In this document: positions 1 through 11,232 of the stretch, one piece after another
How the letters are laid out: every line of letters begins with the position of its first letter
How positions within the stretch are numbered: the first letter of the stretch is position 1
Source of the DNA: Blastocystis sp. Blastoise
Lineage: Eukaryota; Sar; Bigyra; Opalinata; Blastocystidae
Reading direction: 5' to 3'
Assembly: GCA_039096225.1 (NCBI GenBank)
Contig: JBBPEB010000033.1
Location: 327,001-391,000, forward strand
Length of the DNA: 64,000 nucleotides
Notes under the pieces: model-generated
Databases searched by the model: none
Told to the model about the DNA's origin: nothing
What the model saw: the letters and a program-made list of their open reading frames with translations, nothing else
Position numbers and translations under genes: made by a program

Positions 1-628
1 TTTGAATTATGACGAGACATGATATTGATTGAAGAAGGTAAGAGAGTATTTGAGTTCGTTTCTAGTGAATTGATGACAAATTTCTTTTGTTGTTTTCCTT
101 TATAACATATATTTAATATACATTTATTATTATGATTTTAATATATCATACTTTCAGATTCTTTTGTGTAAAATGAACTTAACATACGAAATAAGCTTCA
201 CGTAAAAAGGCTATTTTGGAAGGAATAAGATCTCAGCTATACTTATATATATCTATATTATATAAAAACAAATATAAAGATTAAAATGAAATAAACGAAA
301 TCAATATCAAGAATTATGTGATAATAAAATATATATTTGAATTAAAAATCCAAGACTTCATATTCAAACAGAATATAAATAATAATTATATATAAAAGAT
401 ACTACTTACGTATGTTTCAAATAGCCTAAAAACAAAATGAAATCAAAAGAAAAAAGTGGCACTCTTTTTTGGCGGTAAAAAATATATTTTTTTTAACTCT
501 GAATTCATGTTGACTAAAACTGAAATTCGTTTATAAGGAAAACTTCGTTTGTTCACATGTATACTGGAAATAGTTTATTGAATGATTACTTAAATTAAAA
601 ACTTTAAAATAACTTTTGAGAATTAGAT
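1..628. other. Intergenic region upstream of the ABC ATPase
   Basis: No reading frame resembling a known protein was found on either strand. The sequence is A+T-rich with scattered stop codons. The last part must hold the promoter of the downstream plus-strand gene, but I see no recognisable motif beyond A- and T-rich runs near 470-490. Confidence 0.5.
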
Positions 629-2233
629 ATGTCTATTGTAGAGTCAAAAGCAGATCAATCTGGATTGATAGGTGAACAAAATTTGTTTTCTCAAAGTCAG
701 GATATTCATCTTTTATCTTCAGATGAATTGCTGATAGAAAAGAAAGCTCCAGAATATGATCCAGAACGAGATTTGGTGTTAATTGAGCATTTATCTAAAA
801 ACTATACATTAGAAGATGGCCGCGTATTAAATATATTAAAGGATATATCGATATCTTACGATTCACCTGTATATCCAATTCAAAAAGGAGAATTTGTGAT
901 TATTCGAGGGCCAAGTGGAAGTGGGAAAACAACGTATTATTTTTTTGCTTTATTATACGTTTGAATCTATTTAATACATAGAATGCATATTGGAATATCT
1001 TCTATATAGTTTATTGAATATAATTGGTACAATTGATGAACCCACAAGTGGTGATATATACTTATTAGGAGAAAAAATGAATTTTGTGAAGAATGACAAA
1101 CAATTATCTAGAATCAGATTAGAACATGTATATACTATTATTATGTAATATTTTTTTTATATAAAATAAATATTTGTTATATATGTTTATTTATTATGAA
1201 GAAAGAAATATATATTTATTTGTAAGAGAGAAATGTTATTTATTTATGTTTATAAATATATTACTTTTGTGGAAGAGATTCTATTGTATATATTATATAG
1301 TTAGGATTTGTATTTCAAACATTTAATTTAATAAGTACAATGAGTTCTATAGAGAATGTCAAATTACCTATGTCGATGTTACATCATTTATCTTCAAAAG
1401 AAATCGAAGCACGTGCTATAGAACTTCTACAGAAGATGGGTCTTCAAGATCGAATGAATCATCTTCCTTCTGAAATGAGTGGAGGAGAACAAGTATATAT
1501 ATAGAGATATTTATTATATTTTTATATTGTTTATTCTATTTTTATATTGTTTATTTTATATTTATATTGTTTATTCTGTTTGTTATAGAATAGTTCATTT
1601 AATATATATCCAAAAATATAATCTTAATAATATATAATAGAATTCTATATGATGAATATTATATTTATTTACTCTATTTTTTTTCAATTTCATATTTATA
1701 ATTTTTCTTCAGCAACGTGTTACTATTGCAAGAGCTCTTTCGAATTCTCCATCGTTAATTTTATTGGATGAACCAACAGGAGATCTAGATAGTCGTACCA
1801 CAATTGAAGTTATGAATATTCTTTTAGAATTAAATATCGTATATTATTATATATGTATATATTATGTTTTTATGTTATTAATAATTATTGTTATTATTAA
1901 ATATATGATTTAGAATATATATATATATATAGGAAGGGACTACATGTATAATGGTGACCCATAATCCTGATTTAGAATGTTATGCACATCGAATATTATA
2001 TGTCAAAAATGGCCAAATTGAAAAACAAGTATTTATATAAGGATAGACATAATAGATCTTCATATATAACTATTTATGACATTTAAATATATATAATTAA
2101 AATTATATATATATATATATATTAAATTGTATGATGATAAATGTATATATATAAATAGATTATAAATAAATCACAAGTACGTTATGAACCCGATGATTAT
2201 GTGAATATGGTAAACAGTAAAAAGTTACAATGA
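629..2233 (+). CDS. ABC transporter ATP-binding protein, LolD/MacB-like
   Basis: Six exons (629-933, 1010-1127, 1301-1492, 1713-1838, 1933-2028, 2159-2233) join in frame to about 303 residues ending at a TGA. The product is one ABC ATPase domain. Walker A reads GPSGSGKTT and is split by the first intron. A Q-loop ([10 protein letters not shown]), the signature MSGGEQ, Walker B with D-loop ([11 protein letters not shown]) and the H-loop (MVTHNP) follow in order. The pattern of NLIxTMSxxENVxLP followed by PTGDLDS is that of the LolD/MacB/FtsE-like group, which in bacteria powers FtsX-type permeases that move lipoproteins or peptides out of membranes. The first 50 residues are a non-conserved extension. 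No permease lies in the window, so substrate and membrane are unknown. Confidence 0.85.
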
Positions 2234-2487
2234 ATAATTTATATTGTTGTTGTTTTTTATTAAGTCAATTTTATTTATTTATATAAATAGAGTTTAGAAT
2301 GGGATGTGTACTATGTTTTGCTAATTTATTCATAAATACATGAAAAAAATGAGAATTCTGACAAAATTTAAAAAAACGAATCAATAAACAATTTGAATAA
2401 ATGTAGATATTAAACTGAAATGAATGTATATAAATTAGTTTCATTATATCAATTATCATTAATAAATACAAATATATATCATTCAAT

Positions 2488-3830
2488 TTAAAGTGTTTTA
2501 GGTTTTTCTTCTTGAAAAGCATATTCAACAGACCCAGTTTTGAATCCATTCTTACGAATATAGGACGATACACAATATAACCATTTTCTACAAGTATCAT
2601 AAGGAAGACTCATTAAAGTCCATGCAGCAATATATACAGGTGTAAAACAAGTAGTATGAATTCTATTATTTCTTAATCCTCTATATATAATATTAGCACA
2701 AGTAGTAGGTTTAATCATTAAGAAATTTGGAAGAACCATGTCTTTAGCTAATTTGGTAGATACAGGACCTATATATGTATGTTATTATGATTATGATTAT
2801 GATTATTATGATTATGATTATTATGATTATTATTATATATATACCAGGGCAAACTACATTAACTTTGATATTATATGGAGAGAGTTCAGTACGTAATCCT
2901 ATAGATAATATTATTATTAATATTAATATAAATAGAATATATTAGCTTATATTAATAATACTATATAAATGTATATACATACCTTGTCCAATTGCATTGA
3001 CAGCTATTTTTGAAGAGGAATAAGCGGGATATAATGCATTCTGACCTAGACCAGCAATAGAAGATATAATACAAACCTGACCCTGATTACGCTTCTAAGG
3101 AGATTTATTATATATTTATAGGATATTTATAGTATTAGTTATATTTGATTATATTTGATTATATTTATAATATTTGATTATATTTGATTATATTAATTAT
3201 ATTTGATTATATTAATTATATTAATTATATTAATTACATAAATAATATAAAATAATATATACTTTCATATTTTCAATTGCAGGGAATATTGTATTAAAAA
3301 CACCAGAGACATTTATATCAAAGATATTACGATAAGTCTATAATTATAGAAACATATAATAAATATACTAACATATAAAATAAAAAACATAATAAACCTA
3401 TATATACATCTTCTAATAAATGTTGACTATTCTCTACGCCTGCTAATCCTTGAGAGACACCAGCATTAGCAATTACAAGATCAATTTCAGGATATTGATC
3501 GATAATTGTTTTCATTTGGTCTTTTTTAGTAACATCACAAGCATGAATATAAACTTTATAACCCTTTTGTTCTAAGTCTTTTTTTAATTCTTCTAATTTT
3601 GTTTGACTTCTTGATATAAGAATAAGAGTAGCACCCAGAGAACCATATTTGTCAGCTAAAGCATAGCCAATACCAGAAGTAGCTCCTGTAATAAGCACAG
3701 TACTAGGATTCGTCTTCTTCTTAAAACTAAGAAGTTCAACTAATTCGTAGCCAAGCTCGAAAGTAAGGAAGAAAGGTGTCAAAACACAACTTAAAATATA
3801 TTGTACTAATCCAATAAAGAAATCTTGCAT
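2488..3830 (-). CDS. Short-chain dehydrogenase/reductase, membrane-anchored type
   Basis: Five exons (3830-3408, 3337-3263, 3094-2983, 2898-2845, 2768-2488) join in frame to about 314 residues. The classic SDR landmarks are present: the nucleotide-binding TGATSGIG, the NAG motif (VIANAGVS), the catalytic Ser in ISSIAG and YxxxK as YSSSK. After it come the PYNIKVNVVCPG segment and a PVSTKLA loop. The N terminus is hydrophobic (MQDFFIGLVQYILS), which suggests a membrane anchor as in HSD17B12, DHRS7 or other ER-bound reductases; the C terminus is also membrane-friendly. An in-frame upstream ATG at 3899 would add 23 residues. The substrate could be a 3-ketoacyl-CoA, a steroid or a retinoid and cannot be settled from motifs. 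Confidence 0.88.
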
Positions 3831-4402
3831 TTTAATAAATATATCCAAAAGATAAATTAAAATAGTTTTGATTTCAAGTGAAGAACAAAAAAAGAACAAA
3901 GAAGCTGTTTTTTAAATGACTTTTCAGCTGGAATCAGAAAAGAAGAGAATTCTTTTCTTTACCAATTGTCACAACGAATATTAACTAAATACCTTTTTAG
4001 AAGAATGAAACAATGTACTAGAATACTTGTGGAATTAAAGAGAGACTATTTCTCGTATTTGGGGTGTCTTCAAAGTAAATCATAGTTTTTATAAGTAATT
4101 AATTATTTAATAGTTTTTAATAGATAAATATAGTGATAGTCGTAGATATTCGAACTGAAATTATATCATTTCCTATCGAATACTAGTTAATTAGTCACTC
4201 ATTATATTGTTTTTAATGATTAGTATATATATATTTATGAAGATTGTCATATATGTGTAAGTTCTGTATTTAATAAATCCATTAAATATTGCAAATAAAA
4301 GCAAATAAACGAAACAAAATAGGTATTCAATTGATTTCCATTATTCATATGAAATAGTAATTATTATTGTACAAGATAATATAAGTATATATATAAAACT
4401 AT
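3831..4402. other. Intergenic region
   Basis: It lies between the SDR start and the aldo-keto reductase stop, both on the minus strand. No coding exon or repeat of note was seen. It should hold the SDR promoter and the reductase 3' end. Confidence 0.4.
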
Positions 4403-5770
4403 TTAATTACAGTTTTCACCATCCCAAACATCTTCAAGAGTAGCTTTTCCTGGTAATAAGAATGTCAGAGTAGCACCTCTTTTTCGTTCATCTAATCCTT
4501 TAATAGTAGCCATTTCTTCTTCGGTTAAAGAGAAATCAAAGATATTCATATTTTCAATTAATCGTTCTTTGTGAATTGTCTTTGGAATGACAATAGTTCC
4601 TCTTTGGACACCCCAACGAAGTAATATTTGAGCAGGAGTTTTCTTATAATGATCAGCTATTTCCTTAATAACAGGATTCTTAAGAGGAGCAACACCTCTT
4701 GGTCTATATATATATAGGTAAACAGGTTGTACAATAAATATTATAATTATATTTTATAGTATAATTTTTTATATTCTTCTATAATTATTATATTATAAAC
4801 TTATTCTGTCCTAATAAATTATATAATAATAATAATAATAAATACATACCCATTTTCAAACCATTGTCCGTTACCAAGAGGGAAGAAAGAAGTTAAAACG
4901 ATATGATTATCATCACAATATTGCTTTAATTCCCATTGTTGTAATTGTATATGTAATTCTACTTGATTATTAACAGGCATAATTTTACAATGAGGTAAGA
5001 ACTCCTTCATCTTCTTTACAGTAAAATTACTAATTCCAAGACTACGAATCTCTCCCTATACAATTATTATATATTATTATAATAAAACGATTAATAATCA
5101 ATATAATATAATCAATATAATATAATAATAATCAATATAATAATAATCAATATAATAATAATAATAATCAATATAATAATAATAATATTATTATTATATC
5201 CCTTTTCAACTAGTTTTTCTAATTCTCTCCATGTATTTGTCATTCTTTCTACATTCCAACTATATATAAATATATTAATAAATAATTTTTAAAAAAAAAT
5301 ATTATAAATATAAATATATATAATTACCCTAATCTATCTTTTTCAGGAACCTCAAAATTATGAGGAAGAGAATAATAATAATTTGGATCACGTTGTGCTT
5401 CGAGTTCAGCAGGTATATTTCTTTCAAAAGGTTGATGAATAAGATATAAATCAATATAATCTAATTGAAGATCTTTTCTACTTTGTTCAAAAGCTCTATG
5501 AAGACGTTCAGGAGCAAAATCTTCACAAAATAATTTTGTTGTGATAAATAATTCCTCTCTTTTTACAAGACCATCAGCAATTGCTTCTTTAATAGCTTGA
5601 CCTACCTCTTTCTCATTACGATAAGCAGAAGCAGTATCAATTAATCGGTATCCAAGTTTTATAGCTTCATAAACGATATCATGAACTTCATTGGGTTTAC
5701 TCATGAAAGTACCTAAACCAAAAGCAGGCATTTCATAACCATTCGATAATTTATAAGTAGGGCAATTCAT
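4403..5770 (-). CDS. Aldo-keto reductase
   Basis: Four exons give about 310 residues of a TIM-barrel NADPH-dependent aldo-keto reductase. Family landmarks in order are MPAFGLGTF, GYRLIDTASAY (catalytic Asp and Tyr), FITTKLF with the catalytic Lys, DYIDLYLIHQP (His), IRSLGISNF, PVNNQVELH, VLTSFFPLGNG, PAQILLRWGVQRGTIVIPKT and the cofactor-binding region. Exon 1 is 5770-5328, the second starts at 5259, the third at 5055, and the last ends in TAA at 4403. The join between exons 2 and 3 lacks a GT donor: the protein requires EKLVEKG to run into EIRSLGISNF, but the DNA there reads AAGGGATATAA. The role is likely carbonyl or aldose reduction in the cytosol. Confidence 0.92.
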
Positions 5771-6676
5771 TGTGTATTGAAATTAATATAATTTAAAGTT
5801 GTTTAATAAATAAATATGCCACTCAAACAATATTTATTTATTTATTTTGATAAAAAACGACTATAGAGCAAGTGTACTGAATTCTTTCTTTCATCCAATA
5901 AGATTTTGAAAAAGTGTATATCTTTATCAAAATTTTATGGTTAACAAAGAATTCATTTTATTAATTTAAAGCAGAATGAGATTATCCAATAAACTGATTC
6001 TAATTTGTTTATCTATAAAAACTATTTGTCAAAAACACATTAATGTAATCCATAGTTTTTATTATTCATTTCTTCTAGAAATATCCATAAATCTATACAG
6101 ATTGAGATTATATCAAATGAGAAAGGTCATAAGATATAAAAAATCAGATGAGTCAGATTCTGATAATTGGCTGTTTATTGCTTTATATATTTAATAATAT
6201 AAGTCTTCAATGGATTGTCTGATTCTATTATGTGAATATGCATGCAAAAAAATGAAATAGTAGCTATTTTATTGAATCAGTTTTTTAAATTATGTGAAAA
6301 AAACTTATGTTTTGGTTCAGAAATCATAGAATTATCAGATCTAGATGGTGATAATGAGTTATTTAGGGTAATAGGGAAATCATCACAGCAAATCTAGATT
6401 TCATATTAAAAGCAAACAATCAATCGTAATTATGAAAACTGTTTTATCTACTCTTTATAATTAATTAGTAATGATTTTCAAGACTTAGCAGAAAGCAGAT
6501 ATGAGGATCCTGTATAATATCTGAGAATATATTCAAAAAAATACATAGTTGAATAAATTTCTCCATGTTAAAACAAAATATGAAATGTAGTTGCAAAACA
6601 ACATAAATGATATATATAAGCCCACATAAACAATGAAAAAAGAGGATTAAAATCAATTAAATGTCTCAAAGATTAT
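5771..6676. other. Intergenic region
   Basis: About 900 bases between the reductase start and the TRM6 stop. Two short open frames (5976-6194 plus, 6465-6656 minus) have no family resemblance and A+T-rich composition like the surroundings. I see no gene here. Confidence 0.45.
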
Positions 6677-8833
6677 TTAAAATAGACGTAGTCTCTTTTT
6701 ATTTACTTTCATAACAGCTGTATTTCCTTTCTTATATACACGTTCAACTTTCATATTATTTTCACTAAGAACTCGAATTCCCGTGAGAATACATCCTGAA
6801 GAATTAAACATATTCATATAAGGATGGGTACGCATCGGAAGAACCTATAGAAAAAGATATATATATTGAAGGAAGATATGTTTAATATATATATATATTG
6901 AAGACTATGTTATAGAAGAGAATAGAGTATATAAATAATAGTACAAGTTAATAAAATAATTGAATACAATATATATAGATTTATAATATAAATAATATAA
7001 AATATATTAAAAATGATATATATTAAAAATTAAAAACAATATATATATATATTTACTTGATATTTTCTCATCCAATTTTGAGTTAATTCTAAATTCACGA
7101 ATTCTCCTGATTTTTTAAGACCAGCATAGAGTTCAGTACCGACTTCAACATAAGGTGTATAGACAGCGATGATTCCCGCGGGGGATAAATAAGGAAGAAG
7201 ACGAGGAACATGAGTTAAAGGATCATTTGATGCTATTATAATCCTATATTATATGAATATAGTTATAAATTTATCATTTCTTTATTAAAAAATAATTCTT
7301 AATACTATAACTATATATATACGTATCAAGTCCTTTACTAATAACATTATTTCGATCCCAAATTTTTTCTCTATAAATATTCTTATATTCTTTTATTTGT
7401 TTCTTTCTGAGAATCACTTGTTTTTCTTTTTCTGTAAAATCCTTTTTAAAGATTAAATTACCTTGTGCATCTACTTCTACGCATTTCTCCTTCTTCTCTT
7501 CATCATCTCTTTTTATTATAAGCATTTTCATATTCTCTTCATTATATAGATCTATCAAAGGCTCGTGATAATCTATATTATATATAGGTATATATATATG
7601 ATTAAATAATTAGTATTATTATATAATAAGTATTATTATATAATTAGTATTATTATATAATAAGTATTATAGTACAATAATAATAATAAATATGAGTATA
7701 ATAAATTAAATAATATCTACTATATACCTTGATTTTCAATAGCTAATAAGTCATTAATATGAATAGGATTAATCCAATATTTTATATTTGGCGGGAAATT
7801 GAATCTATTTACACAATCATCAGCTGGAGCCTGCTCTTCATATATACGATATAAATGACCATATCCTATATATATATATATAATAAATAATAATAAATAA
7901 TAATAATAATAATATAATTCAAATATATATAAATATAAATATATAAAATAATAAATAATAATAATAAATATAAATATATAAAATAATAAATAATAATAAA
8001 TAACAATCATAATAACATAATATAATTCAAATTTATATATATATATATACCTCCCATTCGTTCAGCACATGCACCAACAACGATACCCATACATTCATCA
8101 AAAACACCAATAGACTTTCCCGCCATCACTTGAGCGCGGGAAATTAATGTAGCTAGAGCATCAAATCGCATAAAATTGATTTTTGAAGGATTCTTTAAGA
8201 ATTGTTGTTCAATAATTGTATGAGCATTTGTTTCTACTAATAAGCAACGAACTACATGTCTAAATAAACAAATATATATAGGAATATAAATATTGAGTAT
8301 TTATAACTAACATATAGAAATATTATAAAAATTAAAAAAAAGCTTTCAAAAGAACAAAAGATAATCATATTATATATTAAAATTAATGAATACAAAAACT
8401 CTTTAAATATATACTTTTGAGCCTTCTTACGAAGATATTTCTTTTGGGAAAATTCAGTTTTTGTTTCAAATGTTTTACTTGATTCCGCAATAGCCTTGAC
8501 TAGATCATCACCTGTTAAGCCACTACTCTTTAATTGTTTTATTTGCTCTTGACGTAAAGCTTGAGCATCATTTGTATCAACTAAATCTCTATTATCATGA
8601 GTATCTTCTTCATTATCAATTTCCGTTTCATCAACAACTTCAAGAGGTTCATTTGTAGGAACGAGATGTTTTCCTTGTGCTTCAAAAACAGTACCATATT
8701 CATGACCTATAAGATCTGTAACAGGGAATGACTGACGTCTTATCTTGACATAATCTCCAGGACGAGCGACATCAACACGTCTCATACCATCGTTGGCATA
8801 TAAAATATAGGCCTCTCCTTCTTTAAGAGACAT
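6677..8833 (-). CDS. TRM6: tRNA (adenine-58-N1)-methyltransferase non-catalytic subunit TRM6
   Basis: Six exons, beginning 8833-8415 and 8259-8051 and ending in TAA at 6677, give roughly 480 residues. The diagnostic TRM6/Gcd10 block is at residues 90-140: NRDLVDTNDAQ, then QIKQLKSSGLTGDD and KTFETKTEFSQKKYLRKKAQK. The next exon has the block INFMRFDALATLISRAQVMAGKS and GIVVGACAERMGG, then exons with the C-terminal Rossmann-like half (IIIASNDPLTHVPRLLPYLSPAGIIAVYTPY, read here only in part). With TRM61 this subunit binds tRNA and forms m1A58, including on initiator tRNA. It diverges from the C1D gene across about 120 bp. Exon 5 holds a CCCGCGGG word at 7175. Confidence 0.93.
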
Positions 8834-8953
8834 TCCTTACGATAAAATAAATAAAAAACCAATTGATTCAATAAAACATGGTTATTTCTAAAAAACAAAA
8901 AATATATATTTGTCCACATTATTATTCATAAATAAAGAGTATTGATATCGAAT
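8834..8953. promoter_or_regulatory. Shared upstream region of TRM6 and C1D
   Basis: Only 120 bp separate the two divergent ATG codons, so both promoters must sit here or overlap the genes. The stretch is A-rich with no motif I recognise. That it is a bidirectional promoter is inferred from geometry alone. Confidence 0.45.
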
Positions 8954-9515
8954 ATGGATGGTGTTGATGAGTTCACTGGGATCGTAAAAGCTACTGAAGA
9001 TCTTGATAAGAAATTAGATGAGATTACAACAATGATTACTCCTTTACTTCAAGTAGATTTCAAAAAAGACTTTTCAAAATTGTCTCCTGCTGAAATAGCT
9101 GATTATCACACTACTATTGCTAAGACAATCACAGTTTGTTTTGAAGTTTATTTACGTTGTCAAGGAGCATTTAAAGAGGATCATCCACTTGTAAAGGAAA
9201 TTAAACGAATTCAAGACTATTTAATCAAGACAGATGAGGCTTTGAATGGAAAAGGTATTCATTATGATTTTATATTGTTAACTGAAATATACGATATTAT
9301 TTCTTATAAATCAATTCTGTTTATCTTATATGTGTTTTTATTTCTATATATATGATTATATTTCTATATATATGATTATATTTCTATATATATATGATTA
9401 TATTATATATGATTATATTTCTATATATATGATTTCTATAGCAAAACCAACGATGAGAATAGATACAGAAGCAACAAAGAGAATTATTAAGCATGCATTA
9501 GCTGGAAATGAATAA
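8954..9515 (+). CDS. C1D/Rrp47 family nuclear exosome cofactor
   Basis: Two exons give about 126 residues. The first Met is at 8954; an earlier in-frame codon at 8942 is TTG, not ATG. The N-terminal half is the helical Sas10/C1D domain, with KDFSKLSPAEIADYHTTIA and the typical HPLVKEIKRIQDYLIKTDEA. The intron begins at GGTATTCATTATG and ends near 9440 after several ATGATTATATTTCTATATAT repeats. The second exon gives KPTMRIDTEATKRIIKHAL, matching the family's C-terminal helix. C1D/Rrp47 (Lrp1) binds Rrp6 and helps the nuclear exosome trim 5.8S rRNA, snoRNA and snRNA. Length is usual for the family. Confidence 0.85.
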
Positions 9516-9833
9516 AAGAATAATAATAATGGACTATAAAGAAATTAATATTTTCTTTTCATTGTAGATATCTCTATACTAACAGTGATTCGTCTATTCA
9601 TTGTTTTTCTTTGTTTATATATATTATTTTATTACTATAGAATAGTGCTTTTCTATTTTTCGATACAATTATTATATGTTTTTCTTTAAAAGTTTTTATT
9701 AATGCGTTGTTTTTATATATGTTAATGTTTCGCACTTCGTTTCGTTATTTTAATACAGTTGTATACTATAAGATTTCTTATAAATAAAACAATTTATGAT
9801 ACTTATTATAATAAAAATACAAATATATATAAT
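9516..9833. other. Convergent intergenic region
   Basis: It lies between the 3' ends of the C1D and mRNA triphosphatase genes. It is A+T-rich with T-runs that could serve as polyadenylation or termination signals. No gene was seen. Confidence 0.35.
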
Positions 9834-11123
9834 TTAGAATTCATCATCAAAGGATGTATCTACAGTTTTAACATGTTTATTCTTATAGGATTCATCTACA
9901 GTGTTTTTACGTTTATTCGTATACGAATGATCATCATCATCAGCATTATCATCATTATCATTATCATCATTATTATTATCATCATTCTTTTCATTATTAC
10001 TCCCACTTAATAATAAAATACTATCTAATGAATCATAAGTAATAAATTGTTCATCAATTTCTCCTTCATATTGTCCATAACTACATTCTATATTCTCTTT
10101 ATCTGTTTCTATACATCCAGGTAAACATATAACACGCTTTCTTTTTGTTGGTATAGAAAGAGGTTCACCTTTTTTTAAAGGTTGTTTCTGTACTTGCATC
10201 CATACAATTTGATTGACTAATTCTTTATCTAAAATATTATCAGAATTCACATAATTTTGTAATTGATTATTATAACCATAAGAAGATATTAAAGTCATAG
10301 GACCATTTAGCTTTAATATAACAGAAAGAGGATCAATCTTCTTTGGTTTAAAACTCTCTGAATATATACTAGTTTCTGGAGGTTTAATAGATTGAGGTTG
10401 TATACAATATAATCGATGAAATACAAATAAAAGAAACTCACGAACCATATAGGGAATGCTTTCTTTAGCAGACATTACTTCACATTCAACTTCATATGCA
10501 ATAGGAGATCGAGATAAATCCTCGTAACGAACACTTGATTGAGTCTTTGTTAAATCTAATCGCACAAGATTTTCATACATATAAGATGTTCTCTTTCTTA
10601 AACGATAAAATACAGGTTTCTCATCTGTATCTCTTTGTTCACCTTTCGTGATACGAATACTAGATTCATCATATTTTTTTCTTAAAGATAATGGTACTTG
10701 ATTTTCTGTAGCAACTGAAACACGAAGTAAATAAGGTTCTTTATTTATAGCAAATGTCTCACTTTCCTGTTTCTGTTTTTTACTTGCTTCATAAACTTGA
10801 TAATTTCCATTTCTTTTCTTCAAAATGATACGAACATCATCAGCATATGTCATAGAAACTTCATCATCTTCACTAGGCGTGTACTCTGTTCCATGCTTAT
10901 CTTTCCATATGTTTTTTGAGGATAAATACCTATTCATACCTTGAAAGAAATGTTGACTAACACCAGGAACAAACTTATTATTCTTCATTGACCCAATTCT
11001 ACATTCTATTTCTATTGGGTTACCAATTTCTTTCCAATATGTTTTGAAATAATTATTTAATGTCGAACACAATGGAGAATTCCAGAGATCCTGTGTTGAT
11101 ATATTTTTGATTTCATACGACAT
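9834..11123 (-). CDS. mRNA 5'-triphosphatase, Cet1-like (TTM fold) capping enzyme
   Basis: One uninterrupted 429-residue frame, rare here because most genes have introns. It matches the fungal/protist RNA triphosphatase family. IEIECRIG (about residue 38) is the first metal-binding Glu pair of the tunnel, like EVEAKLG in Cet1. Later segments are FYRLRKRTSYMYENLVRLDLT and the second Glu motif YEVECEV. The enzyme removes the gamma phosphate from nascent mRNA as the first step of capping, in the nucleus with the guanylyltransferase. Animals and plants use a cysteine-phosphatase type instead, so this gene points to a fungus or a protist lineage. The last 60 residues are a low-complexity Asp/Asn tail followed by a Lys-rich repeat (KRKNTVDESYKNKHVKTVD). 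Confidence 0.85.
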   Translation of the reverse strand: MSYEIKNISTQDLWNSPLCSTLNNYFKTYWKEIGNPIEIECRIGSMKNNKFVPGVSQHFFQGMNRYLSSKNIWKDKHGTEYTPSEDDEVSMTYADDVRIILKKRNGNYQVYEASKKQKQESETFAINKEPYLLRVSVATENQVPLSLRKKYDESSIRITKGEQRDTDEKPVFYRLRKRTSYMYENLVRLDLTKTQSSVRYEDLSRSPIAYEVECEVMSAKESIPYMVREFLLFVFHRLYCIQPQSIKPPETSIYSESFKPKKIDPLSVILKLNGPMTLISSYGYNNQLQNYVNSDNILDKELVNQIVWMQVQKQPLKKGEPLSIPTKRKRVICLPGCIETDKENIECSYGQYEGEIDEQFITYDSLDSILLLSGSNNEKNDDNNNDDNDNDDNADDDDHSYTNKRKNTVDESYKNKHVKTVDTSFDDEF

Positions 11124-11232
11124 AGCTTCTATGAATATAAAAATAATTTATTTTCTTATTTATATACATTATTAGGAGTAGAAAACAAAAAGAAAAAATG
11201 AAAATTTTCATTTCTTTTTTTTAGAGAATTAA
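11124..11232. promoter_or_regulatory. Upstream region of the mRNA triphosphatase gene
   Basis: About 110 bp separate the triphosphatase ATG from the left end of the MITE-like element. The promoter must lie here or within the element. No motif was recognised. Confidence 0.3.

Noticed and set aside
2271-2600. 109-codon minus-strand frame overlapping the SDR 3' end
   Set aside because: It is read in a different frame over the SDR last exon, which has clear family motifs, and continues into A+T-rich 3' sequence.
5976-6194. 72-codon plus-strand frame
   Set aside because: No family resemblance; composition matches flanking intergenic DNA and there is no convincing context.
9759-10010. 83-codon Ile-rich plus-strand frame
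   Set aside because: It is the antisense shadow of the Asp/Asn-rich tail of the mRNA triphosphatase.
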